Source: Terracoccus luteus (lineage in GTDB: Bacteria > Actinomycetota > Actinomycetes > Actinomycetales > Dermatophilaceae). From it: a stretch of DNA of 64,000 bases. Within the stretch, counting starts at the first letter, position 1; the number at the start of each line of letters is the position of its first letter. The position numbers and the translations under genes are program-made. Positions 24,460 through 34,126 of this stretch are shown here, piece by piece. Location of the stretch: positions 2,790,001 through 2,854,000 of the forward strand of contig NZ_RBXT01000001.1 of the NCBI RefSeq assembly GCF_003635045.1. Reading direction: 5' to 3'. Below the pieces are notes generated by a model. That model did no database searches, was not told the DNA's origin, and saw nothing but the letters and a program-made list of their open reading frames with translations.

Positions 24460-27054
24460 ATGTCTTCGCGCACCACCGCGTTCGGCGGCGTCATCAGTCT
24501 GCTCGGGGCCTTCCTCGCCTCGGCTCTCGTGCTCGGCCTGCTCCTGGCCGGTCTCGTCATGCCGGCCGTCGGGGCCACCGGGGCGCTGGCCCGAGGCGGT
24601 GTCGACGTCTTCAACGACCTGCCCAGCGAGTTCAAGACCGACCCGCTGGCCCAGCAGTCGCGCATCCTGGCCGCCGACGGCACGGTCATCGCGACGCCGC
24701 AGGACCAGAACCGCACCATCGTGCCGCTCAAGGCGATCGCGCCGATCATGCGCAAGGCGCAGGTGGCCATCGAGGACCGGCGCTTCTACGAGCACGGCGG
24801 TGTCGACCTGCAGGGCGTGGTGCGCGCCGCGGTGTCGAACCTGCAGGCGGGCGCCACCGAGTCGGGCGCCTCGTCGCTGACGCAGCAGTACGTGAAGATC
24901 TCGCTCCAGTACTCGGCGCTCAGCTCGGGCGACAAGGAGGCGGCGGCCGCTGCGGTCAAGAAGGACTACATGCGCAAGCTCAAGGAGCTGAAGTACGCCA
25001 TCACCCTCGAGAAGCGGATGACGAAGGACCAGATCCTCGAGGGCTACCTCAACCTCGTCTACTACGGCGACCGGGCGTACGGCGTCGAGGCGGCCTCGCA
25101 GCACTACTTCAGCATCCCTGCCAGCAAGCTCAGCGTCTCGCAGGCGGCGCTGCTCGCCGGCCTGACGCAGAACCCGGGCACGACCGACCCGGTCAACAAC
25201 CCGAAGCGCGCGATCGACCGCCGCAACGTCGTGCTGGCGGCGATGTACGACCAGAAGGTCATCACGCAGAAGCAGTACCAGCAGGCCAAGGCCCGCACGC
25301 TCAAGCAGGACATGAAGGTGACGAACCCGAAGTCGACCTGCCTCAGCTCGCCCTACCCCTACTGGTGCGACTTCATCATCAACTACGCGATGGAGATGCC
25401 CGAGCTGGGCAAGACCCGCGAGGAGCGTCGTCGCACGCTCTACCAGGGCGGCATCACCATCACGACGACGCTCGACCCCCGCATCCAGGACGCCACCCAG
25501 AAGGCGGTCACGTCCAAGGTGCCGATCGGTGACAAGTCGGAGGTCGGCGCGGCCGCCTACGTCACGGACCCGAAGACCGGCAAGGTGCTCGCCTTCGCCC
25601 AGAACACGAAGTACACGGTCGGCAAGCAGACCCTCGGCGCCACCGGCATCAACTGGGCGCTCGACAAGAAGTACGGCGGCTCCAGCGGCTTCCAGTTCGG
25701 CTCGACGGCCAAGGCCTTCGGCCTGCTGACCGCCATGGAGTCGGGCATGAACACGAAGTCGAGCGTCAAGGCCAAGGCCGCGGGGGGCAACAGCCAGGCC
25801 ACGTACACGCCGAAGGAGTGGCCCGGCGGCACGGTCGACGGCTGCGGCCCCGGTGGCACGTGGAAGGTCTACAACGACAGCCCCTTCGCCGGCGGCAACA
25901 TCTCGCTCATGGAGGCGACGGCCAAGTCGACCAACACGGCGTTCGTCGCCCTGGCCGAGCAGCTGGGTGGTTGCAAGGTGCGCGACACCGGCATGCGCCT
26001 CGGCCTGCACCAGGCCGACGGCGGCCAGATCCCCCCGTACGCGCCGGCCTACATCCTCGGCGGCTCGGAGGTCTCGCCGCAGGGTGTCGCCACCGCCTAC
26101 GCGACCCTGGCCAACGACGGCACGCGCTGCCCTGTCGTCGCCATCACGAAGATCGTGCGCAACGGCAAGGAGGTCAAGCTCCCGAGCAGCGCCTGCAAGC
26201 AGGTGGCCGACCCCGATGCCGTGCGCGCCACCGACAAGTTCCTCGAGTACAACATGACCAACGGGTCGGGCATCCGCAACCAGCTCGACGGCCGACAGTC
26301 GGCCGGCAAGACCGGTACGGCCAACAAGAACAACGAGTCGTGGTTCGCGGGCTACACCCCGAACCTCGCCACCGCGGTCTGGGTCGGCACCCCCGACGAC
26401 GGCAACAAGCGCAACATGGTCGACCTCACCATCGGCGACAAGTACATCCCCAAGATGCACGGCGCCGCGGTGGCCGCGCCCATCTGGAAGAGCGTCATGA
26501 GCACGGCGCTCGAGGGGATGCCGGTCGAGAAGTTCAAGCAGCCCAGCGACAAGCTGCTCAACGGTGACAACACGACCATCCCCGACGTCACCGGCATGCG
26601 GGTGAACGCCGCGGTCGACGCGCTCCAGGCCGCCGGCTTCAACGCGGGCGTCGGTGGCACGATGCGCAGCTCGGTGCCCTTCGGCCGGGTGGCCGGCACC
26701 TCGCCCTCCGGCACCGCCAAGAGCGGCAGCTTCATCACGCTCTACACCTCGGGCGCGGGCATGTCGTTCGGCGGCGACACCAACGGGTTCACGAACAACG
26801 CCAACCAGACCCGTCAGAACCGCCGCAGCGGTCGCACCGGCACGCCCACGCCGCCGCGCACGCCCACCGCCGACCCGACACAGGCCACGGCCGACCCGAC
26901 GCGCACGCCGAAGGCGACGAAGACCAAGGCGCCGAAGCCCAAGCCGAGCAAGACCCCGAAGCCGTCCGCGTCGACGAAGTCGCCCACCAAGCCGACCAAG
27001 CCGGCCCCGCAGCCGACCAAGCCGGTCAAGCCGACCACTCCCCCGGCCGCCTGA
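24460..27054 (+). CDS. ponA2: Bifunctional penicillin-binding protein with PASTA domain
   Basis: 864-residue class A PBP. After an N-terminal membrane anchor (about 9-37) comes the GT51 glycosyltransferase with EDRRFYEHGG (catalytic Glu105) and SGASSLTQQYVK. The transpeptidase has SxxK as STAK (Ser415), STN near residue 490 and KTG at Lys617. One PASTA domain (IPDVTGMRVNAAVDALQAAGF, about 706-765) follows, then a Thr/Pro/Lys-rich extracellular tail of about 90 residues. It polymerises and cross-links peptidoglycan. Orthologous in place to Rv3682 (ponA2). ATG at 24460 follows a TACCCT -10 by 13 nt. The long low-complexity tail may span the wall. Confidence 0.95.
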   Translation: MSSRTTAFGGVISLLGAFLASALVLGLLLAGLVMPAVGATGALARGGVDVFNDLPSEFKTDPLAQQSRILAADGTVIATPQDQNRTIVPLKAIAPIMRKAQVAIEDRRFYEHGGVDLQGVVRAAVSNLQAGATESGASSLTQQYVKISLQYSALSSGDKEAAAAAVKKDYMRKLKELKYAITLEKRMTKDQILEGYLNLVYYGDRAYGVEAASQHYFSIPASKLSVSQAALLAGLTQNPGTTDPVNNPKRAIDRRNVVLAAMYDQKVITQKQYQQAKARTLKQDMKVTNPKSTCLSSPYPYWCDFIINYAMEMPELGKTREERRRTLYQGGITITTTLDPRIQDATQKAVTSKVPIGDKSEVGAAAYVTDPKTGKVLAFAQNTKYTVGKQTLGATGINWALDKKYGGSSGFQFGSTAKAFGLLTAMESGMNTKSSVKAKAAGGNSQATYTPKEWPGGTVDGCGPGGTWKVYNDSPFAGGNISLMEATAKSTNTAFVALAEQLGGCKVRDTGMRLGLHQADGGQIPPYAPAYILGGSEVSPQGVATAYATLANDGTRCPVVAITKIVRNGKEVKLPSSACKQVADPDAVRATDKFLEYNMTNGSGIRNQLDGRQSAGKTGTANKNNESWFAGYTPNLATAVWVGTPDDGNKRNMVDLTIGDKYIPKMHGAAVAAPIWKSVMSTALEGMPVEKFKQPSDKLLNGDNTTIPDVTGMRVNAAVDALQAAGFNAGVGGTMRSSVPFGRVAGTSPSGTAKSGSFITLYTSGAGMSFGGDTNGFTNNANQTRQNRRSGRTGTPTPPRTPTADPTQATADPTRTPKATKTKAPKPKPSKTPKPSASTKSPTKPTKPAPQPTKPVKPTTPPAA

Positions 27055-27086
27055 GCGGACGCACCCGCCGGGCCCATCGGCATCCA

Positions 27087-27128
27087 CACGACGAAGGGAC
27101 CGACGCGGACGTCGGTCCCTTCGTCGTG
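27087..27128. terminator. Bidirectional terminator, ponA2 / yqeY-like
   Basis: Perfect 18-bp stem starting CACGACGAAGGGACCGAC with a 6-nt loop between convergent genes. A CCCTTCGTCGTG arm gives a T-containing tail for ponA2. Confidence 0.88.
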
Positions 27129-27139
27129 CACGGGGCGTG

Positions 27140-27595
27140 TCAGCCGGCGAGCACCTGACGGACGATGGCCGCCACCCGGCCACCCTCGGCGCGCCCGGCG
27201 ACGGCCTGCTGGGCGGCCTTCATGGCCAGGCCCATCTGCGGCATGCCCGAGGCGCCCGAGGCGGCCACGGCGTCACGGACGATGCCGGTGAGCTCGGCGT
27301 CGTCCATCTGCGTCGGCAGGTAGGCCTCGAGCACGGCCAGCTCGGCGTCCTCCTTGTCGGCGAGCTCGGGGCGCTGCGCGCCGCGGTAGGCGACCGAGGC
27401 CTCGCGACGCTTCTTCGCCTCCTTGGTGAGCACCTTGAGCACGTCGTCGTCGGTCAGCTCGCGGTGCTCGGTTCCCGCGACCTCCTCGGTCGTCACGGCG
27501 GTCAGGGCCATGCGCAGCGAGCCCGCCCGCACCTGGTCGCGCTCGCGCATCGCCGTGGTGAGGTCGGCCTGCAGCTGCTCCTTGAGGGTGCTCAT
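27140..27595 (-). CDS. GatB/YqeY domain protein
   Basis: 151-residue YqeY family protein: MSTLKEQLQADLTTAMRERD at the N-terminus, KEAKKRREASVAYRGAQRPELADKEDAELAVLEAYLPTQM in the middle and LAMKAAQQAVAGRAEGGRVA near the end. YqeY resembles the tail domain of the GatB subunit of the amidotransferase and is thought to bind tRNA or assist amidation; the role is not proven. ATG at 27595. Convergent to ponA2. Confidence 0.92.
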   Translation of the reverse strand: MSTLKEQLQADLTTAMRERDQVRAGSLRMALTAVTTEEVAGTEHRELTDDDVLKVLTKEAKKRREASVAYRGAQRPELADKEDAELAVLEAYLPTQMDDAELTGIVRDAVAASGASGMPQMGLAMKAAQQAVAGRAEGGRVAAIVRQVLAG

Positions 27596-27673
27596 GGCGC
27601 CAGTCTCTCAGGTGGCGTCTCAGCCGGTCGCGGCCTTTACGGCCGGCCGTGGGCGTGATGACAGGATGACGGC

Positions 27674-28648
27674 ATGCAGCCGCTGACGAGAAGAGTGCTC
27701 GGGTCGGTGCTCGGGCTGGGCGCCGCCGGTCTCGGGGTGCTCGGCTGGGCGTCGCTGGTCGAGCGCAACGCCTTCGTCATCCGGCGCTTCGACGTGCCGG
27801 TGCTGCCGCCCGGCTCGCGGCCGCTGCGGGTGCTGCACGTCAGCGACCTGCACCTGCTGCCCCGGCAGAAGCGCAAGGCGCAGTGGATCCGCAGCCTCGG
27901 CTCGCTCGACCCCGACCTCGTCGTCAACACCGGCGACAACCTCGCGGCCGTCGACGCCGTGCCGGCGGTGCTCGGCGCCTTCGAGTACGTGCTGTCGCGT
28001 CCCGGCGTCTTCGTGCTCGGCAGCAACGACTACTTCGGCCCGCGCCTGAAGAACCCCCTGCGCTACTTCGTCGACGCCGCACCGCGCCGCGCCGAGGCCA
28101 GCACGCGCCTGCCGACCGACGAGCTCGTCGCCGGCCTGTCGTCGCAGGGCTGGGTCGACCTCACCAACCGCCGCGACACCCTCGAGATCGGAGGGCTGCG
28201 CATCGACGTCGTCGGCGTCGACGACCCGCACCTCGACTACGACCGGCTCGACCTCGTGCGACAGCCGGCCGACCCCGACGCCGACCTCACCATCGGCGTC
28301 ACCCACGCGCCGTACCAGCGGGTGCTCGACGCCTACGCCGAGGACGGCTGCGCCCTCATCATCGCCGGGCACACGCACGGCGGGCAGGTCTGCCTGCCGT
28401 TCAAAGGCGCCCTCGTCACCAACTGCGACCTCGACGCCGGCCGCGTCAAGGGCCTGTCGCGCTGGTGGCCCGGCGCCGGGTCGACCCCGTCGTCGCAGGC
28501 CCCCGCGGATGCCGCGTGGCTCGAGGTGTCGGCCGGGCTCGGCACCGCGCCCACCGCGCCCGTGCGCCTCGCCTGCCGCCCCGAGGCGACGCTGCTCACG
28601 CTCGTGCCCCGACCACCCGATTCGGAGTTGGGTCAGGGCCTGCGCTAG
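27674..28648 (+). CDS. Membrane-anchored metallophosphoesterase (Rv3683 type)
   Basis: 324 residues. A single N-terminal membrane helix ([21 protein letters not shown]) is followed by a calcineurin-like phosphoesterase with metal ligands [38 protein letters not shown] and [10 protein letters not shown] in the canonical order. It may act on phospholipid or cyclic-nucleotide diesters (YkuE/UDP-diacylglucosamine-hydrolase-like); substrate unknown. ATG at 27674 lies about 12 nt after a CAGGAT box. The last gene of the conserved Rv3659c-Rv3683 block, directly upstream of tRNA-Pro. Confidence 0.9.
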   Translation: MQPLTRRVLGSVLGLGAAGLGVLGWASLVERNAFVIRRFDVPVLPPGSRPLRVLHVSDLHLLPRQKRKAQWIRSLGSLDPDLVVNTGDNLAAVDAVPAVLGAFEYVLSRPGVFVLGSNDYFGPRLKNPLRYFVDAAPRRAEASTRLPTDELVAGLSSQGWVDLTNRRDTLEIGGLRIDVVGVDDPHLDYDRLDLVRQPADPDADLTIGVTHAPYQRVLDAYAEDGCALIIAGHTHGGQVCLPFKGALVTNCDLDAGRVKGLSRWWPGAGSTPSSQAPADAAWLEVSAGLGTAPTAPVRLACRPEATLLTLVPRPPDSELGQGLR

Positions 28649-28729
28649 CATCTGTGCTTGCTGCCCGGTCTCGGAGAGGTCGTCCGACACGGGGCAGTTC
28701 GCATGCGGAACGCTGGTCGTGACGCATGA

Positions 28730-28807
<78 letters not shown>

Positions 28808-28812
28808 CCGAG

Positions 28813-28848
28813 AGGGCCCTGACCAGCGGAGACGCGGGTCAGGGCCCT
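28813..28848 (+). terminator. Terminator after tRNA-Pro
   Basis: Perfect 12-bp stem AGGGCCCTGACC / GGTCAGGGCCCT with a 12-nt loop, followed by TCGTCATGTCAT, 7 bp past the tRNA. Confidence 0.85.
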
Positions 28849-28924
28849 TCGTCATGTCATCCGCGTGCACGAGCGGGCCCGACGCCGCCGTTCCGGTGGG
28901 CCCCGCGCTGGGCACGTGGTCGGT

Positions 28925-29758
28925 GTGCCCGAGGGAGACAGCGTCTACCGGCTCGCGCGACGGCTGGATGCCGGTCTGCGCGGCCAGGTGCTCGAGCGCA
29001 CCTCCCTGCGCGTCCCCCGTCACGCCACGGCGAACCTCGACGGCCTCACGCTGCTCGAGCACGACACCCACGGCAAGCACCTGCTGACGCGGCTCAGCGG
29101 GGGCCTGACGCTGCACACGCACCTGCGCATGCAGGGCAGCTGGACCGTCACCCGGCCCGGCAAGAGGCTCCCCCGACGGGTGATGCCGGACGTACGGGTC
29201 GTGCTCGGCACGGCATCCGGCACGACGGCGTACGGCATCTCCCTGCCCGTCGTCGAGCTGCTGCGCACCCGCGACGAACGGCAGGTCGTCGGCCACCTGG
29301 GGCCCGACCCGCTGCGCGCCGACTGGGACGCCGCCGAGGCGGTCCGCCGGCTGCGGGCCGTCCCTGCCCGGCCGGTCGTCGCCGCCCTGCTCGACCAGCG
29401 CGTCGTCGCCGGCTTCGGCAACCTCTGGGCCAACGAGCTGTGCTTCCTCGTCGGGGTCAGCCCGTGGACGCCCGTCGGCGAGGTCGACGTCGAGCGGCTC
29501 GTCGCGCTCGGGGCGCGCGCCCTGACGGCATCCGCGACGGTCGAAGGTGCCTACCAGGTGACGACGGGACGGCGGCAGAAGGGCGAGCAGCACTGGGTGG
29601 CGGGCCGGTACGGCCGGCCGTGCCTGCGATGCGGCACACGGGTGCTCGTCGCGGCGGAGGTGAGCAACGACCCCGAGAACCGGCGGACGTGGTGGTGCCC
29701 CCACTGCCAGCCGGGTCCCGGGAGGCCGGCGCCGACGCGCCGGCCCCCGGGCACCTGA
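28925..29758 (+). CDS. nei2: Fpg/Nei-family DNA glycosylase (Nei2 type)
   Basis: 277-residue base-excision repair enzyme removing oxidised bases and cleaving the strand by beta/delta elimination. The GTG at 28925 is fixed by the invariant N-terminus PEGDSV: Pro2 (Schiff base) and Glu3 become the active site after Met removal. HTHLRMQGSW, the H2TH region VAGFGNLWANELCFLVGVSPWTPVG and the C-terminal zinc finger CLRCGTRVL...WWCPHCQ are all present. It converges on pepC with an inverted repeat between them. Confidence 0.92.
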   Translation: MPEGDSVYRLARRLDAGLRGQVLERTSLRVPRHATANLDGLTLLEHDTHGKHLLTRLSGGLTLHTHLRMQGSWTVTRPGKRLPRRVMPDVRVVLGTASGTTAYGISLPVVELLRTRDERQVVGHLGPDPLRADWDAAEAVRRLRAVPARPVVAALLDQRVVAGFGNLWANELCFLVGVSPWTPVGEVDVERLVALGARALTASATVEGAYQVTTGRRQKGEQHWVAGRYGRPCLRCGTRVLVAAEVSNDPENRRTWWCPHCQPGPGRPAPTRRPPGT

Positions 29759-29779
29759 CCATCGGGTCAGGGGCGGTGG

Positions 29780-29819
29780 CCCAGGCCTGGTGACTCAAGC
29801 TTGGTGACTCAGGCCTGGG
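29780..29819. terminator. Inverted repeat between nei2 and pepC
   Basis: CCCAGGCCTG (29780-29789) and CAGGCCTGGG (29810-29819) flank a spacer with the direct repeat GGTGACTCA (29789 and 29802). The right arm overlaps the pepC stop codon. Probably a bidirectional terminator; the internal duplication looks recent. Confidence 0.55.
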
Positions 29820-31149
29820 TGGCGAGCGCGCCCATCGGGTCCCACGCGGGGAGGACGATCGGGTCGGCGTCGAGGGCGGCCTTGAGCTCGTCGGGCAGCG
29901 CGTCACGGCGGACGGCGATCTCGAAGACGTGCTCGCCGAACCAGTTGTCGTTCATCGTCATGAAGCCCTTGTCGCCCTTCTCGGTGCCCCAGCTGTTCTC
30001 GACCCGCCAGCGCCGAGGGGCGCCGTCGAGCAGGTCGACGCCGGTGAAGAGCATGGCGTGGGTCATGAGCGACTCGTGGTGGGTCAGGCGGTCGGCCTTG
30101 GGCAGGTCGGGCGTCGTGCCGTAGACGGCGGCGCGGTCGAAGAGTGCGGCGTCCCAGAGGCCGAGGTCGGCGTTGGACATCTGGCCGGTGTCGCAGCCGA
30201 ACCACACCGGCTCGCCGCCGACGATGGCCTCCGAGGCGAGCTTCTTCATGAGCGCCGTCTCGACGTTGAGGTAGGTGACGGGCGGCGCGCCGACGACGTT
30301 GCCGAGGTGCTTGACGGTGAAGGTGCGGCCGAAGGGGCTGCTCTCGCGCGGGTCGTTGACGAGGCACACGTAGTCCTCGAGGGGCACGGTGACGTAGGCC
30401 TCGGCGAACTCCCGCGGGGTCATCGTCCCGTCGCGGTGGAAGCCCTTGTCGGTGTCCTTCCACTGCCACACGAACGACTGCGGCGGGGTGCCGAGGTGGA
30501 TGCAGAGCAGGCGGTGCACGGTCGCGAGCGTCGCCTCCTTCGCCTCGTCGAGCTGCTCGGGGCCGGCACCGCCGGCCGCCGCGGCGCGCAGGTCACGCGC
30601 CGCCTGGCGCAGGATCGTCGCGATGTCGCGGTTCATCTGCCGGGTGTTGCTCGAGCTCTTCGTCTCGGGCATCGCCACCTTGGGCACGAGGCCGTGCTTG
30701 ACGACGAGGGCGACGAACATGTTCCACTGGCCGCCGTCCTCGGCGGGCGCCCCGAGCAGGTGCGCGACGGTGCGGTCGTCGACGTCGCGGTCGGCGGTGG
30801 CGATGACCGACTCGAGCCAGTGGTTGGCCTTCTCGAGCTTGTCCCAGAACAGCAGGTAGTTCTGCGAGAACTCGAAGTCCTTGACGCCGAGCTTCTTCGC
30901 GGCGCCCGCCCGCAGCAGGTTGGTGCCGGCGAACAGCCAGCAGCGACCGCTCTTCTCCTGCGACGTGGCGGTCCAGTCGTCGAGCAGGTTCGACATCGAG
31001 TGGTCGATGGAGGTGACGACGCGGCGGTCGAGCGCCACCTCGTCGACGAGCGTGCTCGTCACGGCGTTCTGCAGCAGGCGCGCGGTGGGGTCGGCGTCGA
31101 CGTCCTTGGACAGGCGGTCGGTGAGGTCGATGGGCAGGTCGTGCGGCAT
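29809..31149 (-). CDS. pepC: Aminopeptidase C / bleomycin hydrolase (peptidase C1B)
   Basis: 446-residue papain-fold cytosolic aminopeptidase. The catalytic triad is Cys70 (KSGRCWLFA), His364 (LMTHAMLF) and Asn385 (RVENSWGTEKG), at the spacing of bleomycin hydrolases, which form hexameric barrels with active sites inside. It trims peptides and can inactivate bleomycin. ATG at 31149 is preceded by GAGGAGAGAATTC, a strong ribosome site. Divergent from a DoxX-like gene across 241 bp; monocistronic. Confidence 0.94.
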   Translation of the reverse strand: MPHDLPIDLTDRLSKDVDADPTARLLQNAVTSTLVDEVALDRRVVTSIDHSMSNLLDDWTATSQEKSGRCWLFAGTNLLRAGAAKKLGVKDFEFSQNYLLFWDKLEKANHWLESVIATADRDVDDRTVAHLLGAPAEDGGQWNMFVALVVKHGLVPKVAMPETKSSSNTRQMNRDIATILRQAARDLRAAAAGGAGPEQLDEAKEATLATVHRLLCIHLGTPPQSFVWQWKDTDKGFHRDGTMTPREFAEAYVTVPLEDYVCLVNDPRESSPFGRTFTVKHLGNVVGAPPVTYLNVETALMKKLASEAIVGGEPVWFGCDTGQMSNADLGLWDAALFDRAAVYGTTPDLPKADRLTHHESLMTHAMLFTGVDLLDGAPRRWRVENSWGTEKGDKGFMTMNDNWFGEHVFEIAVRRDALPDELKAALDADPIVLPAWDPMGALATQA

Positions 31150-31390
31150 GAATTCTCTCCTCGGGTGCCGACGGCTCGTGGCCGCCGGGCTGGTTCGGCT
31201 CCGTGCAGTGGCGACGCTCTCTCACTCTAGGCCGGATGCCGGGAGCCTCCCGGGCGCGCCGGCGCGGTCGCCGGGTGGTTCGGGTGGTTGAGGGGACAAC
31301 GACAGCGGGTACCCAGTGCGGGTACGTCACCGCGGTCTCCACGCCGGGTCCCGCCCGGCCGACCGTCCGTCCCCGACCTGGGAGGTCCCC

Positions 31391-31819
31391 ATGAAGCTCG
31401 GCCACATCGTCGACCGCCTGCCCGAACGGCTGGCCACCGGCGCCTTCATCCTGCACTCCGGCCTCGAGAAGCTGAAGGGCGACGAGGAGACGGCCAAGGG
31501 CATGCACGGCATGGCCAGCGGGACCTTCCCGTTCCTGAAGAACATCGAGCCGACCCGGTTCCTGCGCATGCTCGCCATCGGTGAGATCACCGTCGGCTCG
31601 CTGTTGCTCGTGCCCGTCGTGCCGAAGCCGGTCGCCGGCGCCGCCCTCACCGGCTTCTCCGCCGCGCTGCTGACCGTCTACGCGCGCACGCCCGGCATGC
31701 GTCAGCCCGGCAGCATCTGGCCGACCCAGCAGGGCCTCGGCGTGAGCAAGGACGTCTGGATGCTCGGCATCGGCAGCGGCCTCATGCTCGACTCGGCCAC
31801 CGACAGGACCCGCCGCTAG
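31391..31819 (+). CDS. DoxX-like small membrane protein
   Basis: 142 residues with a DoxX-like four-helix layout: RLATGAFILHSGLEKLKG at the start, a central FLRMLAIGEITVGSLLLVPVVP and AGAALTGFSAALLTVYARTPG. The DoxX family contributes to redox complexes with superoxide dismutase in mycobacteria, but this member is divergent and the function is inferred only loosely. ATG at 31391 has a GGAGGT ribosome site 5 bp away. A TTGAGG...TACCCA promoter is plausible near 31288-31315. Confidence 0.65.
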   Translation: MKLGHIVDRLPERLATGAFILHSGLEKLKGDEETAKGMHGMASGTFPFLKNIEPTRFLRMLAIGEITVGSLLLVPVVPKPVAGAALTGFSAALLTVYARTPGMRQPGSIWPTQQGLGVSKDVWMLGIGSGLMLDSATDRTRR

Positions 31820-31896
31820 GCACCCACGCGGCGCCACGACATCCGACCACCGGGCCACCGGACGGGCGGATGCCGTGGCGCTGGCACGATGCCTCC

Positions 31897-32634
31897 GTGA
31901 CGGTGACGGCGTGGGTGCTGCTCGGGGCGGCGGCGGTGCTCATCGGGCTGGCCAAGACGGCCCTCGGCGGGCTCGGCAGCATCGCCATCGCGATCTTCGC
32001 GACCGTGCTGCCCGCGAAGGAGTCGACGGGTGCCATCCTGCTGCTGCTCGTCGTCGGTGATGTCGTCGCGGCGTGGCACTACCGCGGCGACGCCGACCGC
32101 GCACTGCTGCGACGGCTCATCCCGGCCGTCGTACCCGGCCTGCTGCTCGGCGTGGCCTTCCTCGCCGTCGTCGACGACGTCGTGCTGCGGCGCTCCATCG
32201 GTGGGCTGCTCCTCGCCATGGCGGCGCTGCAGCTGTGGCTGAAGGTTCGCGCACCGTCGTCGACGTCGGCGGTGGCCTCGTCGCGCGCGGCCGGAGTCGT
32301 GACCGGAGCCGCCTCGGGCTTCGCCACGATGACGGCCAACGCGGCCGGCCCGGTCATGACGCTCTACCTCGTGGCGCAGGGGATCGACAAGCGGCGCTTC
32401 CTCGGGACCGGCGCCCTGTTCTACCTCGGGGTCAACCTGTGCAAGGTGCCGCTCAGTGCCGGGCTGGGGCTGCTCGGCGGCGACACCGTCGTGCGGACCG
32501 CGCTGCTCGCTCCCCTGGTGCTGCTCGGGACGTGGGCCGGGGTGCACCTCGTGCGGCGGCTGAGCCAGACCCGGTTCGAGCAGGCCGTGCTCGCTGCGAC
32601 GGTGGTCTCGGCCGTGGCCCTCGTGGTCCGCTGA
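31897..32634 (+). CDS. TauE/SafE-family sulphite/sulphoacetate exporter
   Basis: About 245 residues with eight predicted membrane helices in two halves, each opening with the family signature (LIGLAKTALGGLGSIAIAIFA; GVVTGAASGFATMTANAAGPVMTLYL). TauE/SafE proteins move anionic sulphur or organic acids across the membrane; substrate unassigned here. GTG at 31897 was chosen because the first helix starts there; the upstream codons from 31870 carry no homology. Convergent with the DUF2252 gene. Confidence 0.86.
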   Translation: MTVTAWVLLGAAAVLIGLAKTALGGLGSIAIAIFATVLPAKESTGAILLLLVVGDVVAAWHYRGDADRALLRRLIPAVVPGLLLGVAFLAVVDDVVLRRSIGGLLLAMAALQLWLKVRAPSSTSAVASSRAAGVVTGAASGFATMTANAAGPVMTLYLVAQGIDKRRFLGTGALFYLGVNLCKVPLSAGLGLLGGDTVVRTALLAPLVLLGTWAGVHLVRRLSQTRFEQAVLAATVVSAVALVVR

Positions 32635-32679
32635 CGGCCGCCCGGTCCGCGTCTGCCCCTTTCCCGGCCGTGGCGGGCG

Positions 32680-34083
32680 TCAGGCCGGGGCGACGTGCTC
32701 GAGCGCCCCACCGCGGAAGGCGTCGACGAACAGCTGGTGGTCTCGCCGGCTGCGCACCGCGTACTCGTGCGCGAACCTGGTCAGGTCGGCGACGAGCGCC
32801 TCGACGTCGCCACCCACCCGTCGCCCGATGGCGTCCTCGACATTGACGGTGACGAGGTCCTGGTCGCTCTCCTGGTCGGCGACGCAGTGGATCTTGGCCG
32901 TGGCCCGGCCGAGCTGCGGCACGAGCAGCGACAGCTCGTCGGGCTCGCTCAGCTCGTCCCAGTCGAGGTCGGCCTCGTAGGGCGACACCTCGCTGACGAC
33001 GAACCCGACCTCCTCGCCGTCGGGGCCGGGCAACGACGTCCAGCCGAGAAAGCGGTCGGCCCGCGCCTGCAGCGCCCGCTGCGAGATGGCGGTGCGGTGG
33101 CCGTGGTGCTCGAAGTGAGCCCGCCCGCGCTCGTCGTCGACGACCCGGCTGGGGGCGGCGACGTTGGCCTGCTTGAGCGAGAGAACGACGTCGTTGTCGA
33201 GCGCCTGGGTGTAGCCCTCGATGAGCAGGCTGTAGGCCGGGAGCCCAGCGCTGCCGATGCCGAAGCCCGAGCGTCCGACGGCATCCAGCAGGTCGAAGGT
33301 GACCGCGCCACGGCGCGAACCCGGCAGCGTGTCGAGGTAGCGCTCGAAGGCGTCGCGCACGCGGCCCATCTCGTCGTCGTCGAGGCGCCGGACGCCCGAG
33401 CCGTCGGCGAAGCGGCGGCGGTAGTCGTCGACGACGGTCATCGACTCGAGCAGCTCGACCCGCGTCGACAGCTTGGCCACGTGCAGCGCGTCGAGCACCG
33501 CCCCCTCGGCGTTGTCGAGGGTCAGCGCCCACTCGGTGTCGTCGGCGACCTGACGGTAGTGCTCGACCTGGTCGAGGTAGGCCCGCACGTAGGCGTCGAT
33601 GAGGTCGTCGATGAGGTCGTCGGGCAGCGCCTTCTGCCAGCAGAGCAGGGCGAGGCTCGCGCAGAAGCGGGCGAGGTCCCACGTCCAGTGGCCGACGTAG
33701 GCCTCGTCGAAGTCGTTGACGTCGAAGACGAGCCGGCCCTCGGCGTCGAGGTAGGTGCCGAAGTTCTCGGCGTGCAGGTCGCCCTGGATCCAGACCCGCG
33801 CGAGGTCGTCGTCGACCCAGCGCGCGTCGAACCGGGCCCACGCGCCGTCGCGGCCGACGTCGGCGTAGAACAGGCAGGCCGTGCCGCGGTAGAAGGCGTA
33901 GGGGTCGCGGGCCATCTTGCGGAACTTCGTGCGGAAGCCGTGCGGGTCGGCCTTCATCAGCGGCTCGAACGCCTCGACGAGGGCCCCGACGACGAGCTCG
34001 GTGCGGGCCGCGTCGTCATCGGTCGTGGCGCTGGGGTCGTCGGCGTGAGAGGTCGTGGCGCCCTCGGGCGCGTCCGGCGTCAT
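32680..34083 (-). CDS. DUF2252 protein (kinase-like fold)
   Basis: 467 residues. Signature IQGDLHAENFGTY (about 109-121) and VFDVNDFDEAYVGHWTWDLARFCASL (about 129-154) resemble the catalytic HxDxxxxN and DFD loops of aminoglycoside-phosphotransferase-like kinases. The middle part RSGFGIGSAGLPAYSLLIEG is also typical of the family. Function is undetermined; small-molecule kinase activity is an inference from the fold. ATG at 34083, 43 bp from the divergent SCO6745-like gene. Confidence 0.88.
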   Translation of the reverse strand: MTPDAPEGATTSHADDPSATTDDDAARTELVVGALVEAFEPLMKADPHGFRTKFRKMARDPYAFYRGTACLFYADVGRDGAWARFDARWVDDDLARVWIQGDLHAENFGTYLDAEGRLVFDVNDFDEAYVGHWTWDLARFCASLALLCWQKALPDDLIDDLIDAYVRAYLDQVEHYRQVADDTEWALTLDNAEGAVLDALHVAKLSTRVELLESMTVVDDYRRRFADGSGVRRLDDDEMGRVRDAFERYLDTLPGSRRGAVTFDLLDAVGRSGFGIGSAGLPAYSLLIEGYTQALDNDVVLSLKQANVAAPSRVVDDERGRAHFEHHGHRTAISQRALQARADRFLGWTSLPGPDGEEVGFVVSEVSPYEADLDWDELSEPDELSLLVPQLGRATAKIHCVADQESDQDLVTVNVEDAIGRRVGGDVEALVADLTRFAHEYAVRSRRDHQLFVDAFRGGALEHVAPA

Positions 34084-34126
34084 GCCGTCACGATGCCACA
34101 GCGGCGCCCCGTCATAGGGTCGGCGC

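Noticed and set aside
24451-27183. 910-codon open frame antisense to ponA2
   Set aside because: High GC leaves antisense frames open. The product is a low-complexity Arg/Val/Gly/Leu string with no family motif, while the sense strand is a complete PBP.
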